In this document: positions 36,875 through 47,575 of the stretch, piece by piece
How positions within the stretch are numbered: position 1 is the stretch's first letter
Layout: the number at the start of each line of letters is the position of its first letter
Assembly (NCBI GenBank): GCA_003212415.1
Contig: QCPT01000001.1
Span: forward strand, 1-64,000
Source: Pelagibacteraceae bacterium AG-439-F23
GTDB lineage: Bacteria; Pseudomonadota; Alphaproteobacteria; Pelagibacterales; Pelagibacteraceae
Direction of reading: 5' to 3'
DNA length: 64,000 nt
Notes under the pieces: generated by a model
The model's database searches: none
Seen by the model: only the letters and a program-made list of their open reading frames with translations
What the model was told of the DNA's origin: nothing
Translations under genes and position numbers: made by a program

Positions 36875-37807
36875 TTATTTAAATAGATCGGATACTGAAG
36901 TAGAATTAGAAATTCTCTTCATAGCTTCTGCCAATAAATTTGATATAGATAATACCTCAATATTTCTTGATTTTTTTACTTTGTCCGAGTTATCTATAGT
37001 ATCTGTAACAACTAAATTTTTTATTTTTGACTTTCTGATTTTTTCGACAGCTTCGCCGCTTAAAACGCCATGGGTAATATAAACATGAACTTCTTTAGCC
37101 CCTCTTTTTGTTAACGCATCTGCTGCATTTACAATAGTCCCTCCCGAGTCAATTATATCGTCAACTATAATGCAAGTTTTTCCTTTAACATTTCCTATCA
37201 CATTCATAACCTGTGACTTTCCAGGGGCAGGTCTTCTTTTATCAATTATTGCTAAACCAATATCCAGTTTTCTTCCTAAAGCTCTTGCTCTTTCTACTCC
37301 CCCAACATCAGGAGCCACGCAAATTAAATTTTTATTTTTTATTTTTCTCTTAATATGTCTAGAGAAAATTGGCGTTGCAAAAAGATTATCAACCGGAATA
37401 TCAAAAAAACCCTGAATTTGTCCTGCATGCAGATCAACAGTTACAATTCTATCTGCCCCAGCTTTTGTAATTAGATTTGAAACAAGTTTAGCAGATATTG
37501 ATGTTCTTGGAACAACTTTACGATCTTGTCTAGCATAACCAAAGTAAGGTATCACCGCAGTTATATTTTTAGCTGATGATCTTTTTAGCGCATCAATGCA
37601 CAACAAAAGCTCCATTAAATTATCATTGGCAGGTGAAGATATTCCTTGAATAATAAAAATGCTATTACCTCTAATATTTTCATTTATTTCTATATAAATT
37701 TCACCATCAGAAAATTTTCTAATACTAGAATTAACTAGTTTATTTTTAAGGTATTTGGATATTTTTCCGCTCAGTTTCTTATTGCTATTTCCTGTGAGAA
37801 TTTTCAT
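36875..37807 (-). CDS. prs: Ribose-phosphate pyrophosphokinase
   Basis: FSDGEIYIEINENIRG, IPYFGYARQDRKV, CIIVDDIIDSGGTI. Confidence 0.98.
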   Translation of the reverse strand: MKILTGNSNKKLSGKISKYLKNKLVNSSIRKFSDGEIYIEINENIRGNSIFIIQGISSPANDNLMELLLCIDALKRSSAKNITAVIPYFGYARQDRKVVPRTSISAKLVSNLITKAGADRIVTVDLHAGQIQGFFDIPVDNLFATPIFSRHIKRKIKNKNLICVAPDVGGVERARALGRKLDIGLAIIDKRRPAPGKSQVMNVIGNVKGKTCIIVDDIIDSGGTIVNAADALTKRGAKEVHVYITHGVLSGEAVEKIRKSKIKNLVVTDTIDNSDKVKKSRNIEVLSISNLLAEAMKRISNSTSVSDLFK

Positions 37808-37820
37808 TTTATAGAATAAT

Positions 37821-38573
37821 TTATTTAATCATAATAATTGATATATTTCTACCATAATCATAATTATTTTTTTTTAAAGATCTTCTTGCGCTAAAAAAAT
37901 TATTTTTCTTTAAATAAGTATCTTTATTAATAATTTCTATCCTATTTATTCCAGATTCTTTCAGTTGATTTTTTATATAATCATTCAAGCTAAAAAAAAT
38001 TTTATTTTTATTAAAAATAAAAAAACGTATATTTCTTTGATTCTGATTTAAAAATTTTTTTAAAAAATCTTTTTTTACTTCATATCTATATTTTGATATG
38101 CAAGGCCCTATAACAGATATTAAATCTTTTACATGACTTCCTTTTTTTTTAAATTTGTTTATAGTTTTGTAAATAATTTTTTTATATGCTCCTTTCCATC
38201 CAGCATGTATAGCGGCTATTATATTTTTATATGGATCAAATATAAATATAGGAGCACAATCTGCAGTTAATATTCCAAGTGCCAAATTTCTTTTACAAGT
38301 TATTAACGCATCTCCTTTAAGCTTTTTTTTTGAAATTTTGTTTAATGAATAAACTTTATTACTGTGTATTTGATTTAGCAATACTAGATTATTTTTATTG
38401 CATTTTATTTTGTTGCAAACTTTTTTTATATTTTTTTTTATATTTTTTTTATTATCATCTGATCCTACACCACAATTTAAACTTTTATAAATTCCATTAG
38501 AATATCCGCCAAGTCTATTAAAAAAACCATGTGATATATTATTATACTTACTAATAGATTTAGATTTAATCAT
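37821..38573 (-). CDS. pgeF: Multicopper polyphenol oxidase/laccase-domain protein (YfiH/PgeF)
   Basis: NQIHSNKVY, TADCAPIFIFDPYKNIIAAIHAGWKGA. Confidence 0.93.
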   Translation of the reverse strand: MIKSKSISKYNNISHGFFNRLGGYSNGIYKSLNCGVGSDDNKKNIKKNIKKVCNKIKCNKNNLVLLNQIHSNKVYSLNKISKKKLKGDALITCKRNLALGILTADCAPIFIFDPYKNIIAAIHAGWKGAYKKIIYKTINKFKKKGSHVKDLISVIGPCISKYRYEVKKDFLKKFLNQNQRNIRFFIFNKNKIFFSLNDYIKNQLKESGINRIEIINKDTYLKKNNFFSARRSLKKNNYDYGRNISIIMIK

Positions 38574-38574
38574 T

Positions 38575-39618
38575 TTAAAATCCTAAATTAAAATTATTTT
38601 TTTTATTTGTTGCAAGCAAAACTTTAAATAATTTGCCCATTTGTTTCGGGTCAATTAATCTTTTTACTCTATAATAAATATCCGATTTTTTTGAGAAAGG
38701 CATATTTTTACTAATTATTTCAGCTCTTTCTAATATCCCCATTTTTAATAAGAATTCTCTTTGTGTAGTCAATTTTACCGAATCTATTTTGGAATTTATA
38801 ATTTTTTTTTTATAAAAATTGAAATTTATTAAGTGAGTGATGTCTGCTTGATAAATGTTTTCTAAAAAAAAATTTTTATTGTGATTTTTTACACTTTGTA
38901 AAGTATCATGCATTTTTTTATCATAATATCCATAGTCAATTATTAGCAAACCTCCATTTTGTTTTTTTATAATTTTAGAAATTATATTTAATTTTCTATT
39001 TGCCAATGGTGAATATTCAATAAATTTCTGATTTTTTGGTATTTTTTGTTTAATTAATTTTTCTATTAATTGTAATTTTGTTTTCTTCTCAAAAAACCGC
39101 AAGCATTTGTTTTTATTAATAATGTATTTTTCAAACCAATCATTATCTTTATTTATGAATTGTTTAATAGGCAGTGCATCAAAAAATTCATTAGCTATGA
39201 ATATAGAAGGACAATTGGAAATTTTTTTTAAATCATTTATCCAATTTATATTTTTAAAATTTATTTTTTTTCTTTGTATTTTTTTTAAATATGGACTTTT
39301 TTCATAAATAATAAAATTAGAACTTGATTGAAATTTTTTAAAATTTTTAATTGTTTTTAAAATTTGAAACATCATTTCACCATTGCCCGCTCCAAGTTCA
39401 ACTATATTAATTTTTTTTGGGGATCCCATATTCTCCCAAAAAGATATTAGCCATATCAAAATCATTTCAGAAAATATGATCGATATGTTTGGAGAAGTTA
39501 CAAAATCACCTTTATAACCTATGGGATTTTTGCTCATGTAATACCCTTTGGTTTTGTCATACAAAACTTTATTAATAAATTTGTCTAATGGAATTTTGCT
39601 ATTGTTTTTTAGAAACAT
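38575..39618 (-). CDS. SAM-dependent methyltransferase, MidA/NDUFAF7 family
   Basis: GYYMSKNPIGYKGDFVTSPNISIIFSEM, NIVELGAGNGEMM, IFIANEFFDALPIKQF. Confidence 0.93.
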   Translation of the reverse strand: MFLKNNSKIPLDKFINKVLYDKTKGYYMSKNPIGYKGDFVTSPNISIIFSEMILIWLISFWENMGSPKKINIVELGAGNGEMMFQILKTIKNFKKFQSSSNFIIYEKSPYLKKIQRKKINFKNINWINDLKKISNCPSIFIANEFFDALPIKQFINKDNDWFEKYIINKNKCLRFFEKKTKLQLIEKLIKQKIPKNQKFIEYSPLANRKLNIISKIIKKQNGGLLIIDYGYYDKKMHDTLQSVKNHNKNFFLENIYQADITHLINFNFYKKKIINSKIDSVKLTTQREFLLKMGILERAEIISKNMPFSKKSDIYYRVKRLIDPKQMGKLFKVLLATNKKNNFNLGF

Positions 39619-40375
39619 ATTTAATTTGAAATAACATAATACCTGCTATAAAAAATATAATACTTATTATTTGCCCTAAGCTCATATTAAATAAGATCAA
39701 TCCTATGTGAGAATCTGGTTCTCTAGTAAATTCTATAAAAAATCTAAATATAGAGTAAAAAATTACAAATAAGGATGAAATCAAACCATTTTTCTTTGAT
39801 ATATTTTTATAAACTAAATTTAAAATAATAAATAAAACTATTCCTTCAAAAATTGCTTCATAAATTTGAGAAGGGTGTCTGCTTAAACCATCAACTTGAA
39901 TAAATTTCACTGACCAAATTACATCGGTTACTCTTCCATATAGTTCTGAGTTAATGAAGTTTGCAATTCTTCCTAAAAATATTCCTATTGGACAAGTTAA
40001 GGCAACTAAATCTAAATAATAAAAAATATTTTGATTATTTTTCTTAGAAAATATGTAAGTTGCAAATATAACACCAATTACAGCACCATGAAATGACATC
40101 CCTCCATTCCAAATCATAGGTATTTCAGTTAAATTATTTAAATAATACAAAGGGTTATAAATAAAAACATAACCCAATCTTCCCCCTATTATTATTCCAA
40201 GAATTATATAAACGATATAATCATCAAATTGTTTTTTTTTATTTTGGTCATTTATTAGAATTTTATTGCAATATATCCAACCAAATATTAGACCAAATAT
40301 ATAAGCTAAAGAATACCATCTAACTTCAATAGAAAACACTTGAAATGCAACAGGATCAAAATTATTGATAAACAT
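39599..40375 (-). CDS. lgt: Prolipoprotein diacylglyceryl transferase
   Basis: GGRLGYVFIYNPLYY, MIWNGGMSFHGAVIGV, GRIANFINSELYGR. Confidence 0.97.
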   Translation of the reverse strand: MFINNFDPVAFQVFSIEVRWYSLAYIFGLIFGWIYCNKILINDQNKKKQFDDYIVYIILGIIIGGRLGYVFIYNPLYYLNNLTEIPMIWNGGMSFHGAVIGVIFATYIFSKKNNQNIFYYLDLVALTCPIGIFLGRIANFINSELYGRVTDVIWSVKFIQVDGLSRHPSQIYEAIFEGIVLFIILNLVYKNISKKNGLISSLFVIFYSIFRFFIEFTREPDSHIGLILFNMSLGQIISIIFFIAGIMLFQIKYVSKKQ

Positions 40376-40422
40376 TAATAAATTTTATTATAAGTATAAT
40401 ATATATTTGGTAATTAATTATT

Positions 40423-40677
40423 ATGTCAAAATCAAGATTTGTCCTAGATAAATTTGCAAAACTTATAGAACAAGGATTATTAAGTTATAAAGATCTTAGC
40501 GATGAAATATTAAATATATTAAAATCTAAAAGAGATGAAATAATTTTTAGAATGAAAATTGTAAGTAAAGAAGAATTTGAAATTTTGAATAAAAGAGTTG
40601 ATTCTTTAGAAAAAAAATTAAATGAAATAAAGAAAAAAAAATCTTCAAAAAAAACTAAACGGGCAAAACGATCTTAA
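40423..40677 (+). CDS. UbiK/BMFP-domain accessory factor
   Basis: Short coiled-coil protein with VSKEEFEILNKRVDSLEKKL; lysine-rich tail. Confidence 0.75.
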   Translation: MSKSRFVLDKFAKLIEQGLLSYKDLSDEILNILKSKRDEIIFRMKIVSKEEFEILNKRVDSLEKKLNEIKKKKSSKKTKRAKRS

Positions 40678-41968
40678 CTTTTAACCCACCTAAATTTGAT
40701 TTTTCAAAATTAATATCTCCACCATGAGATTTTACTATATCTGAAGAAATTGATAAACCAAGCCCAACACTTGATTTTGTTTCCGATCTACTTTTATCAA
40801 TTTTGTAAAATGGTTTAATTACATTTTCATATTCAGTCTTTGGAATACCAGGTCCATCATCTTCTATTGATATGACAATGTTTGATTGTTGTTTTTTAAT
40901 TATAATCTTTATTTTTTTTCCATATTTTATTGAGTTATCAATTAAATTATTGATACATCTTTGAATTAAATTTTTTCTTCCATTAAAATAAATTTTACTA
41001 TCAAAATCTTTTAAAATGTTTGGGTTTTCATATTTATATATTATATTTTCTAAAAGTTCAGATAAATCAAATGTTTCTGTTTTATCTATTGCTCCAGTAC
41101 TTGCGAATTGAAGGTAATCATTTAACATTTTTTCCATTTCATCCACATCCATTGATAGCTTCTTGGATAAATTTTTATCTTTTATCATTTCTAGTTGGAG
41201 TTTTATTCTAGTTAATGGAGTTCTTAAATCATGACTAATTCCAGATAACATCTCAGATCTTTGGTTTAAATGCCGTATTATTCTTTCTCTCATCTTGTTA
41301 AATTCTAATCCTGCTTTTCTAATTTCTAAAGCACCGGAAGGCCTAAATTCGTCTATATCTTCTCCTCTGCCAAATCTTTCAGAAGCTTCTGCAAGTTTTA
41401 TTATTGGTCTTGTTTGATTTTTTAAAAATATAATTGCAATTGTTATCATTAATATAGCTGGCACTGTAATCCACAGTCCAAAAACTCTAGCTGAACTGCT
41501 AGTTAATCTTTCTCTTGGTATATAAAATTGAAAATATCCTTTTGAATATTTTATTTTTAAATCGATAACTTTTTTAAGACTAGTTGTATTAAATGAATAT
41601 TCTAAATTTTTTTTTTTTAATTCTCTTCTTAGAGATCTGTCTATAGGGCTAAACCATCTTTCTTTAAATTCTTCTGGCAATATCTTGTCCGGTTCGTATT
41701 TTATGTTAATTCCCAAATGATCTTTAAATAAAATAATAATGAAATCTTTATTAGTTTCGTCATTATCATATGCATCGATAAATGTTTTTACTTCAGACAC
41801 AAGTGCTCTTGTCATTCCAGAATTTGTTTTAATCCACAAGCTATCAAAAAATACTATTGAAATTATAGTTTGAAGCACAATAATTGGAACTGCAACAATT
41901 AGAAGACCTCTATAAAATAATCTTTTTGGAAGTAAATTTTTTATAAATTTATTCAATCCATAAAACAT
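40655..41968 (-). CDS. EnvZ-like sensor histidine kinase (start re-assigned to internal ATG from 42022)
   Basis: SGISHDLRTPLTRIKLQLEM H-box, NLIDNSIKYG, EDDGPGIP, GLGLSISSDIVKSHGG. Confidence 0.93.
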   Translation of the reverse strand: MFYGLNKFIKNLLPKRLFYRGLLIVAVPIIVLQTIISIVFFDSLWIKTNSGMTRALVSEVKTFIDAYDNDETNKDFIIILFKDHLGINIKYEPDKILPEEFKERWFSPIDRSLRRELKKKNLEYSFNTTSLKKVIDLKIKYSKGYFQFYIPRERLTSSSARVFGLWITVPAILMITIAIIFLKNQTRPIIKLAEASERFGRGEDIDEFRPSGALEIRKAGLEFNKMRERIIRHLNQRSEMLSGISHDLRTPLTRIKLQLEMIKDKNLSKKLSMDVDEMEKMLNDYLQFASTGAIDKTETFDLSELLENIIYKYENPNILKDFDSKIYFNGRKNLIQRCINNLIDNSIKYGKKIKIIIKKQQSNIVISIEDDGPGIPKTEYENVIKPFYKIDKSRSETKSSVGLGLSISSDIVKSHGGDINFEKSNLGGLKVKIVLPV

Positions 41969-42626
41969 ATCCTTCTCCTCTAATTGTTTGTAAATATTTT
42001 GGACTTTTGGGATTTTCTTCAATTTTTTTTCTTAATCTTGTAATTATGACATCTATGGATCTTTCTTTCTCTAAGTCTATTAAATTGCCTATGTCTTCTC
42101 TCTGAAAAATTTTTCCAGGAGAATTAATCATTTTTTCTAAAATTATTTTTTCAGTATTATTTATTTTTAAGCTTTGTTGGTTTCTATAAATGAACAACTT
42201 ATTTAGATCTATTTTAATACTTCCAAACTCTATTATTCTTTTTAAATCTTCAGTTTTAGTTTTATTTAAAATATTATTAATTCTCAAAATTAATTCTTTT
42301 GGCTCAAAAGGCTTTGCCAAATAATCATCAGCCCCAATTTCTAAACCCTCAACTCGCTCAGAAGCCTCTCCTTTTGCTGTTAATAATATAATTGGTGTAT
42401 CTAATTTTTTTTTATTTTCATTTGTAAATTCCAACCCACTTTTTCCTGGCATCATTATATCTAGTACAATTAAATCAAATTTAATTATTTTGACCTTTTC
42501 TAAAGCATCTTCCGAACTTTTTGCTGTTGTAACAAGATAATTATTTTGATTTAAAAATTGTTTAACCAATTCTCTTATTCCATCATCATCATCTACTACT
42601 AATATATGAGCTTTATAATTTTCCAT
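41949..42626 (-). CDS. OmpR-family response regulator
   Basis: ILVVDDDDGIRELVKQFL, LDIMMPGKSG, LTAKGE, RTIRGEGYVLW. Confidence 0.95.
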   Translation of the reverse strand: MENYKAHILVVDDDDGIRELVKQFLNQNNYLVTTAKSSEDALEKVKIIKFDLIVLDIMMPGKSGLEFTNENKKKLDTPIILLTAKGEASERVEGLEIGADDYLAKPFEPKELILRINNILNKTKTEDLKRIIEFGSIKIDLNKLFIYRNQQSLKINNTEKIILEKMINSPGKIFQREDIGNLIDLEKERSIDVIITRLRKKIEENPKSPKYLQTIRGEGYVLWIE

Positions 42627-43056
42627 TTATTATTTTTTTTAAAACACTGTCGAAACTAATTACTTCTTCAGATTTTGAATTTAAAAAAGCTTTGTAAATT
42701 CTTTTTTTCTGTATTGAAAAAATTTCATTAAATAATTTTATTCCATATTCTGTTAAAAATACATGTTTTATCCTTGTATCTTTTTCATTTTTTTTAAAGG
42801 TAATTACATTTAGTTTAATTAGATCTTTTAAAACTCTATTTAGACTTTGCTTAGTTATTTTTAGTTTTTTAAGAAGTTCCGAAATGGTTATGCCTTCATA
42901 TAATGATATTAAATGAATTACTTTGCTATGGGCTATTCCTATAGAATATTTGTCTAATATTTTTTTGACATCAGAGACCGTTTCTCTGTATCCCACAAAT
43001 ATTTTTTCTATATATTGTTTTAATTCTTGATCTTTTAAATATAAAAGTTTTTTCAT
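42613..43056 (-). CDS. MarR-family transcriptional regulator
   Basis: Winged-helix pattern ITISELLKKLKITKQSLNRVLKDLIKLNVITFKKNEKDTRIKHVFLTEYG. Confidence 0.9.
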   Translation of the reverse strand: MKKLLYLKDQELKQYIEKIFVGYRETVSDVKKILDKYSIGIAHSKVIHLISLYEGITISELLKKLKITKQSLNRVLKDLIKLNVITFKKNEKDTRIKHVFLTEYGIKLFNEIFSIQKKRIYKAFLNSKSEEVISFDSVLKKIINGKL

Positions 43057-43070
43057 ATTGGTAAGTTATA

Positions 43071-43099
43071 TTGACATATTATATATACAAATATATTTT
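43071..43099 (+). promoter_or_regulatory. Sigma70-type promoter for ilvE (TTGACA-N17-TATTTT)
   Basis: Exact -35 consensus with 17-bp spacer, located 18 bp before the ilvE start in the divergent marR/ilvE gap. Confidence 0.65.
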
Positions 43100-43116
43100 T
43101 TAAAAAAAAAAATCTA

Positions 43117-43998
43117 ATGATACCCTTCGATAAAAGAGACGGAAAAATTTGGTACAATAATGATCTTGTTGATTGGCAGGATGCAAAATTACACGTAATT
43201 AGTCATGGACTTCATTATGCAAGTTTAATTTTTGAAGGACTTAGAGTTTACGAAGGTGAAATTTTTAAGCTAGAAGAACATACAGATAGACTTTTCCATT
43301 CAGCCAAAAGAATGGATATAAAAATTCCATATACAAAAGATGAAATTAATAATGCATGTAAAAAAATAGTTTCTGTGCAAAAAGTTCAAAATGGATATGT
43401 AAGGCCATTTGCTTGGAGAGGCAGCGAAATGATGGGTGTTTCAGCGCAACAAACAAAAATTAATGTTGCAATAGCTACCTGGGAGTGGGGAGACTACTTT
43501 GATTCAAAATTAAAAATTGAAGGAATAAAATTAAATATTTCAAATTGGAGAAGACCAGCGCCTAATACAATACCGTGGGATAGCAAAGCCGCAGGATTAT
43601 ACATGATTTGTACTTTATCCAAACATGAAGCAGAAAGACAAGGCTATAGCGAGTCGCTTATGCTAGATCATGATGGCAATGTAGCAGAGTCTACTAGTGC
43701 AAATGTTTTTTTTAAAGATAATAATGGAGAGCTACATACACCTATCCCAGATTGTTTTTTAGATGGTATAACAAGAAGAACTGTAATTGAAATTGCAAAA
43801 TCAAAAAATATAAAAGTTCACGAAAGAAAAATATCACCAGACGAACTTTCTAATTTTGTAGGTTGTTTTTTAACAGGAACAGCGGCAGAGATAACACCCG
43901 TTTCCCAAATTGCTGAAAATAATTATAAAGTATGTGATCTTATTTTAGACTTATCAGCGAGCTATGGAAAATTAGTTAGAAAGAAAAAAGCAGCTTAA
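43117..43998 (+). CDS. ilvE: Branched-chain amino acid aminotransferase
   Basis: HGLHYASLIFEGLRVYEG, YVRPFAWRG, NVAESTSANVFF. Confidence 0.95.
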   Translation: MIPFDKRDGKIWYNNDLVDWQDAKLHVISHGLHYASLIFEGLRVYEGEIFKLEEHTDRLFHSAKRMDIKIPYTKDEINNACKKIVSVQKVQNGYVRPFAWRGSEMMGVSAQQTKINVAIATWEWGDYFDSKLKIEGIKLNISNWRRPAPNTIPWDSKAAGLYMICTLSKHEAERQGYSESLMLDHDGNVAESTSANVFFKDNNGELHTPIPDCFLDGITRRTVIEIAKSKNIKVHERKISPDELSNFVGCFLTGTAAEITPVSQIAENNYKVCDLILDLSASYGKLVRKKKAA

Positions 43999-44579
43999 TT
44001 TTTATTATCTTCAGATATAGCGTGATCTATGCCTTTTCTTAAATACTCATAACCAGTATAAAGAGTAAGGAATGCAGATAACCATAGAAGAATAATTCCA
44101 ATTGTTTGGGCATTGTAATCTTGAAAATTAACTATTTTATTTCCAGTTTCACCAGTAAGTAGAGCTGAAATTGCAAACATTTGTAAGAAAGTTTTAGCTT
44201 TTGCCAAATTAGACACAGGAAGTTTAATTTTTCCTCCTGCTAAAAATTCTCTTAATCCTGAGACTAATATTTCTCTAGTTAAAATTATGATTGCTGCAAT
44301 TACTTCATAATTTTTTATTGTTCCATCCATAACTAATAATATTAAAGCTGTTGCCACAATAATTTTATCTGCAATAGGGTCTAACAATTCTCCAAGCTTA
44401 GATTCTTCCTTATACATTCTCGCCAATAATCCATCTAAAAAATCCGTAAAAGATGCAATTACAAATAATGCAAAAGGAATAACATCTCCGTAAAATCCAG
44501 GAAGATAAAAAGCAAAAACAAATATAGGAACTATAATAATTCTTCCTATTGTCAGATAATTTGGAAATTTAAATTTCAT
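43995..44579 (-). CDS. pgsA: CDP-diacylglycerol-glycerol-3-phosphate 3-phosphatidyltransferase
   Basis: [42 protein letters not shown]. Confidence 0.96.
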   Translation of the reverse strand: MKFKFPNYLTIGRIIIVPIFVFAFYLPGFYGDVIPFALFVIASFTDFLDGLLARMYKEESKLGELLDPIADKIIVATALILLVMDGTIKNYEVIAAIIILTREILVSGLREFLAGGKIKLPVSNLAKAKTFLQMFAISALLTGETGNKIVNFQDYNAQTIGIILLWLSAFLTLYTGYEYLRKGIDHAISEDNKN

Positions 44580-46411
44580 TCGTGGAAAAAATTATATATT
44601 TTTTTTGCAACTTTTTCCTCAACTCCTTCTACTGATTTGATTTCATCTAAACTTGCCGATTCAACGGCTCTAGCAGAGCCAAAATGGTTCAATAATGCTC
44701 TTTTTCTGTTAGAGCCTACACCTTGTATCTGATCTAATAGGGATTTGCTTATATTTTTCTTTCTTTTAGCTCTATGCGCACTGATAGCAAATCTATGAGC
44801 CTCATCTCTTAATCTTTGAAGAAAGAATAGGGAAGGGTCATTTTTAAGAAATTTATATCTTTTTCCATTATGAAAGAATGTTTCATCACCACTATTTCTG
44901 AACTTTCCTTTTGCTATTGCTATAATTGGAATATCATAAAGACCAAGTTCATTTAATGTCTCTCTAGCAATAGAATATTGGCCTTTTCCACCGTCTATTA
45001 AAACTAAATCAGGAAAAGATAGGTAATTACCCTTTTCTTCAACAGCTCTTTTAAATCTTCTATTTAAAACTTCTTTCATCATTCCATAATCATCTTGTTT
45101 ATTTTGTTTTATTTTAATATTGAATTTTCTGTATCTTTTTTTGACAAACCCTTCTTCACCATAAGTAATTAAAGCACCTACACTGTCAGTTCCTTGTATG
45201 TGGCTATTATCATAAACTTCAACAAGTTTAAGATTTGAATCTAAATCAAATTTTTTTGCAATCTCATCTAACAGTCCTCTATTATTTTGACTTTCATAAA
45301 GTTTTCTATTTAAGCTATCTTTTGCATTTTTAATTGCTTGATTTATTACTTTAAGTTTAGAACCTTTTTTTGCTATTGAAATTTTTATTTGTTTATTTTC
45401 TTTTTGAGATAAAGTTTTTTCTATTAAAGATTTTTCTTTAATATCATTACTTAATATAATTGAATTTGGCACACTTTTATTTTCATAAAATTGAGTAACA
45501 AAAGAATTTAGTATTTCTTTTAAACTTTCATCTGGATCATGTTTTGGGAAAAAAGCTTGATTTCCCCAATTCTGTTTAGATCTATAAAAAAAAATTTGAA
45601 TGCAAGTTTTGCCAGATTCTTTATATCCAGCAATAACATCTGCATCTATTAGGTTTGCTTCATTTATTTTTAGAGATGATTGAATTATATTAAGTGATTT
45701 AATTTTATCTCTTAATATAACAGCTTTTTCAAAATCAAGTTCTTCACTAGCTTTTTCCATTTGAACAGAAAGATTTTTTTGGATTTTTCTATATTTTCCA
45801 CTACTAAGAAATTCATCGGCGGCCTCGACAAGTTTTGCATAATCTTCTTTGCTAATTTTACCCCCACAAGGTCCAGCACAACGTTTAAGATAATAATTAA
45901 AACATGTTTTGTTACCTGCTTTAACTTGTTTGTCTGTACAAGATCTTAATAAAAATATTTTTTGAAGAGTTTTTATTGCGCTATTAACTGCAATTGGACT
46001 AGCAAAAGGACCGTAGTACCGTCCAGGTCTATTTTTTGCGCCACGATGTTTTTCAATACGAGGAAAATCATGTTCAGATAAAAAAATATAAGGAAAAGAT
46101 TTATCGTCTTTTAACAGAATATTAAATTTAGGTTTATATTTTTTTATTAAATTTGCTTCTAAAAGAAGAGCTTCGCTTTCATTTGATGTAGTAGTTATCT
46201 CGAGCTTTTTTGTTTGAGATAACATTCTCTCAGTTCTTATTATGTGATTTTTTTCAGATACGTAGTTTTTTAATCTATTAGTAAGATTTTTAGCTTTACC
46301 CACATATAGAATTTCATTTTTAGCATTTAACATCCTGTAAACCCCAGGAAGCTTTGGCATTAACGGGAGTTCTTTTTTTATTACTTCTTTTCCAATATCA
46401 GAACTTATCAT
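44576..46411 (-). CDS. uvrC: Excinuclease ABC subunit C (internal ATG start preferred)
   Basis: [59 protein letters not shown]; track start at 46441 overlaps folB. Confidence 0.97.
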   Translation of the reverse strand: MISSDIGKEVIKKELPLMPKLPGVYRMLNAKNEILYVGKAKNLTNRLKNYVSEKNHIIRTERMLSQTKKLEITTTSNESEALLLEANLIKKYKPKFNILLKDDKSFPYIFLSEHDFPRIEKHRGAKNRPGRYYGPFASPIAVNSAIKTLQKIFLLRSCTDKQVKAGNKTCFNYYLKRCAGPCGGKISKEDYAKLVEAADEFLSSGKYRKIQKNLSVQMEKASEELDFEKAVILRDKIKSLNIIQSSLKINEANLIDADVIAGYKESGKTCIQIFFYRSKQNWGNQAFFPKHDPDESLKEILNSFVTQFYENKSVPNSIILSNDIKEKSLIEKTLSQKENKQIKISIAKKGSKLKVINQAIKNAKDSLNRKLYESQNNRGLLDEIAKKFDLDSNLKLVEVYDNSHIQGTDSVGALITYGEEGFVKKRYRKFNIKIKQNKQDDYGMMKEVLNRRFKRAVEEKGNYLSFPDLVLIDGGKGQYSIARETLNELGLYDIPIIAIAKGKFRNSGDETFFHNGKRYKFLKNDPSLFFLQRLRDEAHRFAISAHRAKRKKNISKSLLDQIQGVGSNRKRALLNHFGSARAVESASLDEIKSVEGVEEKVAKKIYNFFHE

Positions 46412-46823
46412 GGCTTCTTTTTTTAGAAATCTGTATTCCAACTGATGAACAGTCTTTCATAATTTCTAATTTTTCAATTTGAAGAGTTATTTTATCAATT
46501 CTTTTGTCTTTAAATAGCTCATCAAAAACATCTTCGGCCAATGTTTCAAGAAAGTTATAATGTTTATTTTTAACTAGTTTCTTTATTAGTCTTACTATTC
46601 TAGCATAATTTACTATTGATTTTAGGTCTTTATCATTTGATGGCTTTTTGTCTTCGTAGTTAACTTCAAGAGAAAATTTTACTTTTTGTGATTTTTCTTT
46701 TTCAAAGTCGTAATAACCAAGTTTTAAATTTAAAATTAGTTCATTAATAAGAATTTTCTTTTCGTAATTAAATAAACCTTTGTTCTTATCTATTTTTACA
46801 ATTTTAAGGTTATTTTTTTTCAT
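46398..46823 (-). CDS. folB: Dihydroneopterin aldolase
   Basis: [44 protein letters not shown]. Confidence 0.88.
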   Translation of the reverse strand: MKKNNLKIVKIDKNKGLFNYEKKILINELILNLKLGYYDFEKEKSQKVKFSLEVNYEDKKPSNDKDLKSIVNYARIVRLIKKLVKNKHYNFLETLAEDVFDELFKDKRIDKITLQIEKLEIMKDCSSVGIQISKKRSHDKF

Positions 46824-47575
46824 TCTTTACTTCCCATTATATCGGGTGTTTGCCAGTTTAAACTTTGACCGCTATCAACCGAAATTACTTGACCTGTAAT
46901 AGATCTATTTTTAATAAAAAAGTCAACCGCATTACAGATTTGCTCAACGTCCACTTGTCTTTTAAGAGGGGTAGCCATGTATTGTTTTTTAAAGTGTTTT
47001 GCTGATTGTCTTTTATTTTTTAAAGTTGGGCCTGGAGCTATTCCATTAACTCTTATATTTGGAGCAAGACTCATAGCGCTTGTTTTAGTAAGAGTATAGA
47101 GTCCAGTTTTGCTTATTGTGTATGAAAAAAAATATGGAGTTAGTTTAAAAATTCTTTGATCAATTATGTTAATTATATTGTTATTTTTTCCTCTAATGTT
47201 TTTTGCGAATTCTTTTGATAAAAGTGCTGGTGTTCTTAAATTAGTTCTTAAATGGCGTCCCCAACTATCAGTGGTAAAATTTTCAAGTTTATCGCTTTCA
47301 AATAGTGAAGCGTTATTAATCAAGCAATCAAAGTATTTTAATTGAGATTTGGCAAATTTTACTATTTTGTTAACATCTGTCTCTTTGCTTAAATCACCTT
47401 TAACCAAATATACTTTTGTTTTATTTTTTGATAATTCTTTCTTTAATTTTTCCGCACTTGATTTTGATTCATTGTAGTGAATTACTATTTCTACCCCAGG
47501 ACCAGAAAGCTTTCTTGAAATTGCGGCTCCAATTCTTGTAGCACCTCCGGTGATAATTATTTTATTTGCTTCCAT
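46820..47575 (-). CDS. SDR family oxidoreductase, pteridine reductase/FolM-like
   Basis: [67 protein letters not shown]; next to folB. Confidence 0.85.
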   Translation of the reverse strand: MEANKIIITGGATRIGAAISRKLSGPGVEIVIHYNESKSSAEKLKKELSKNKTKVYLVKGDLSKETDVNKIVKFAKSQLKYFDCLINNASLFESDKLENFTTDSWGRHLRTNLRTPALLSKEFAKNIRGKNNNIINIIDQRIFKLTPYFFSYTISKTGLYTLTKTSAMSLAPNIRVNGIAPGPTLKNKRQSAKHFKKQYMATPLKRQVDVEQICNAVDFFIKNRSITGQVISVDSGQSLNWQTPDIMGSKE

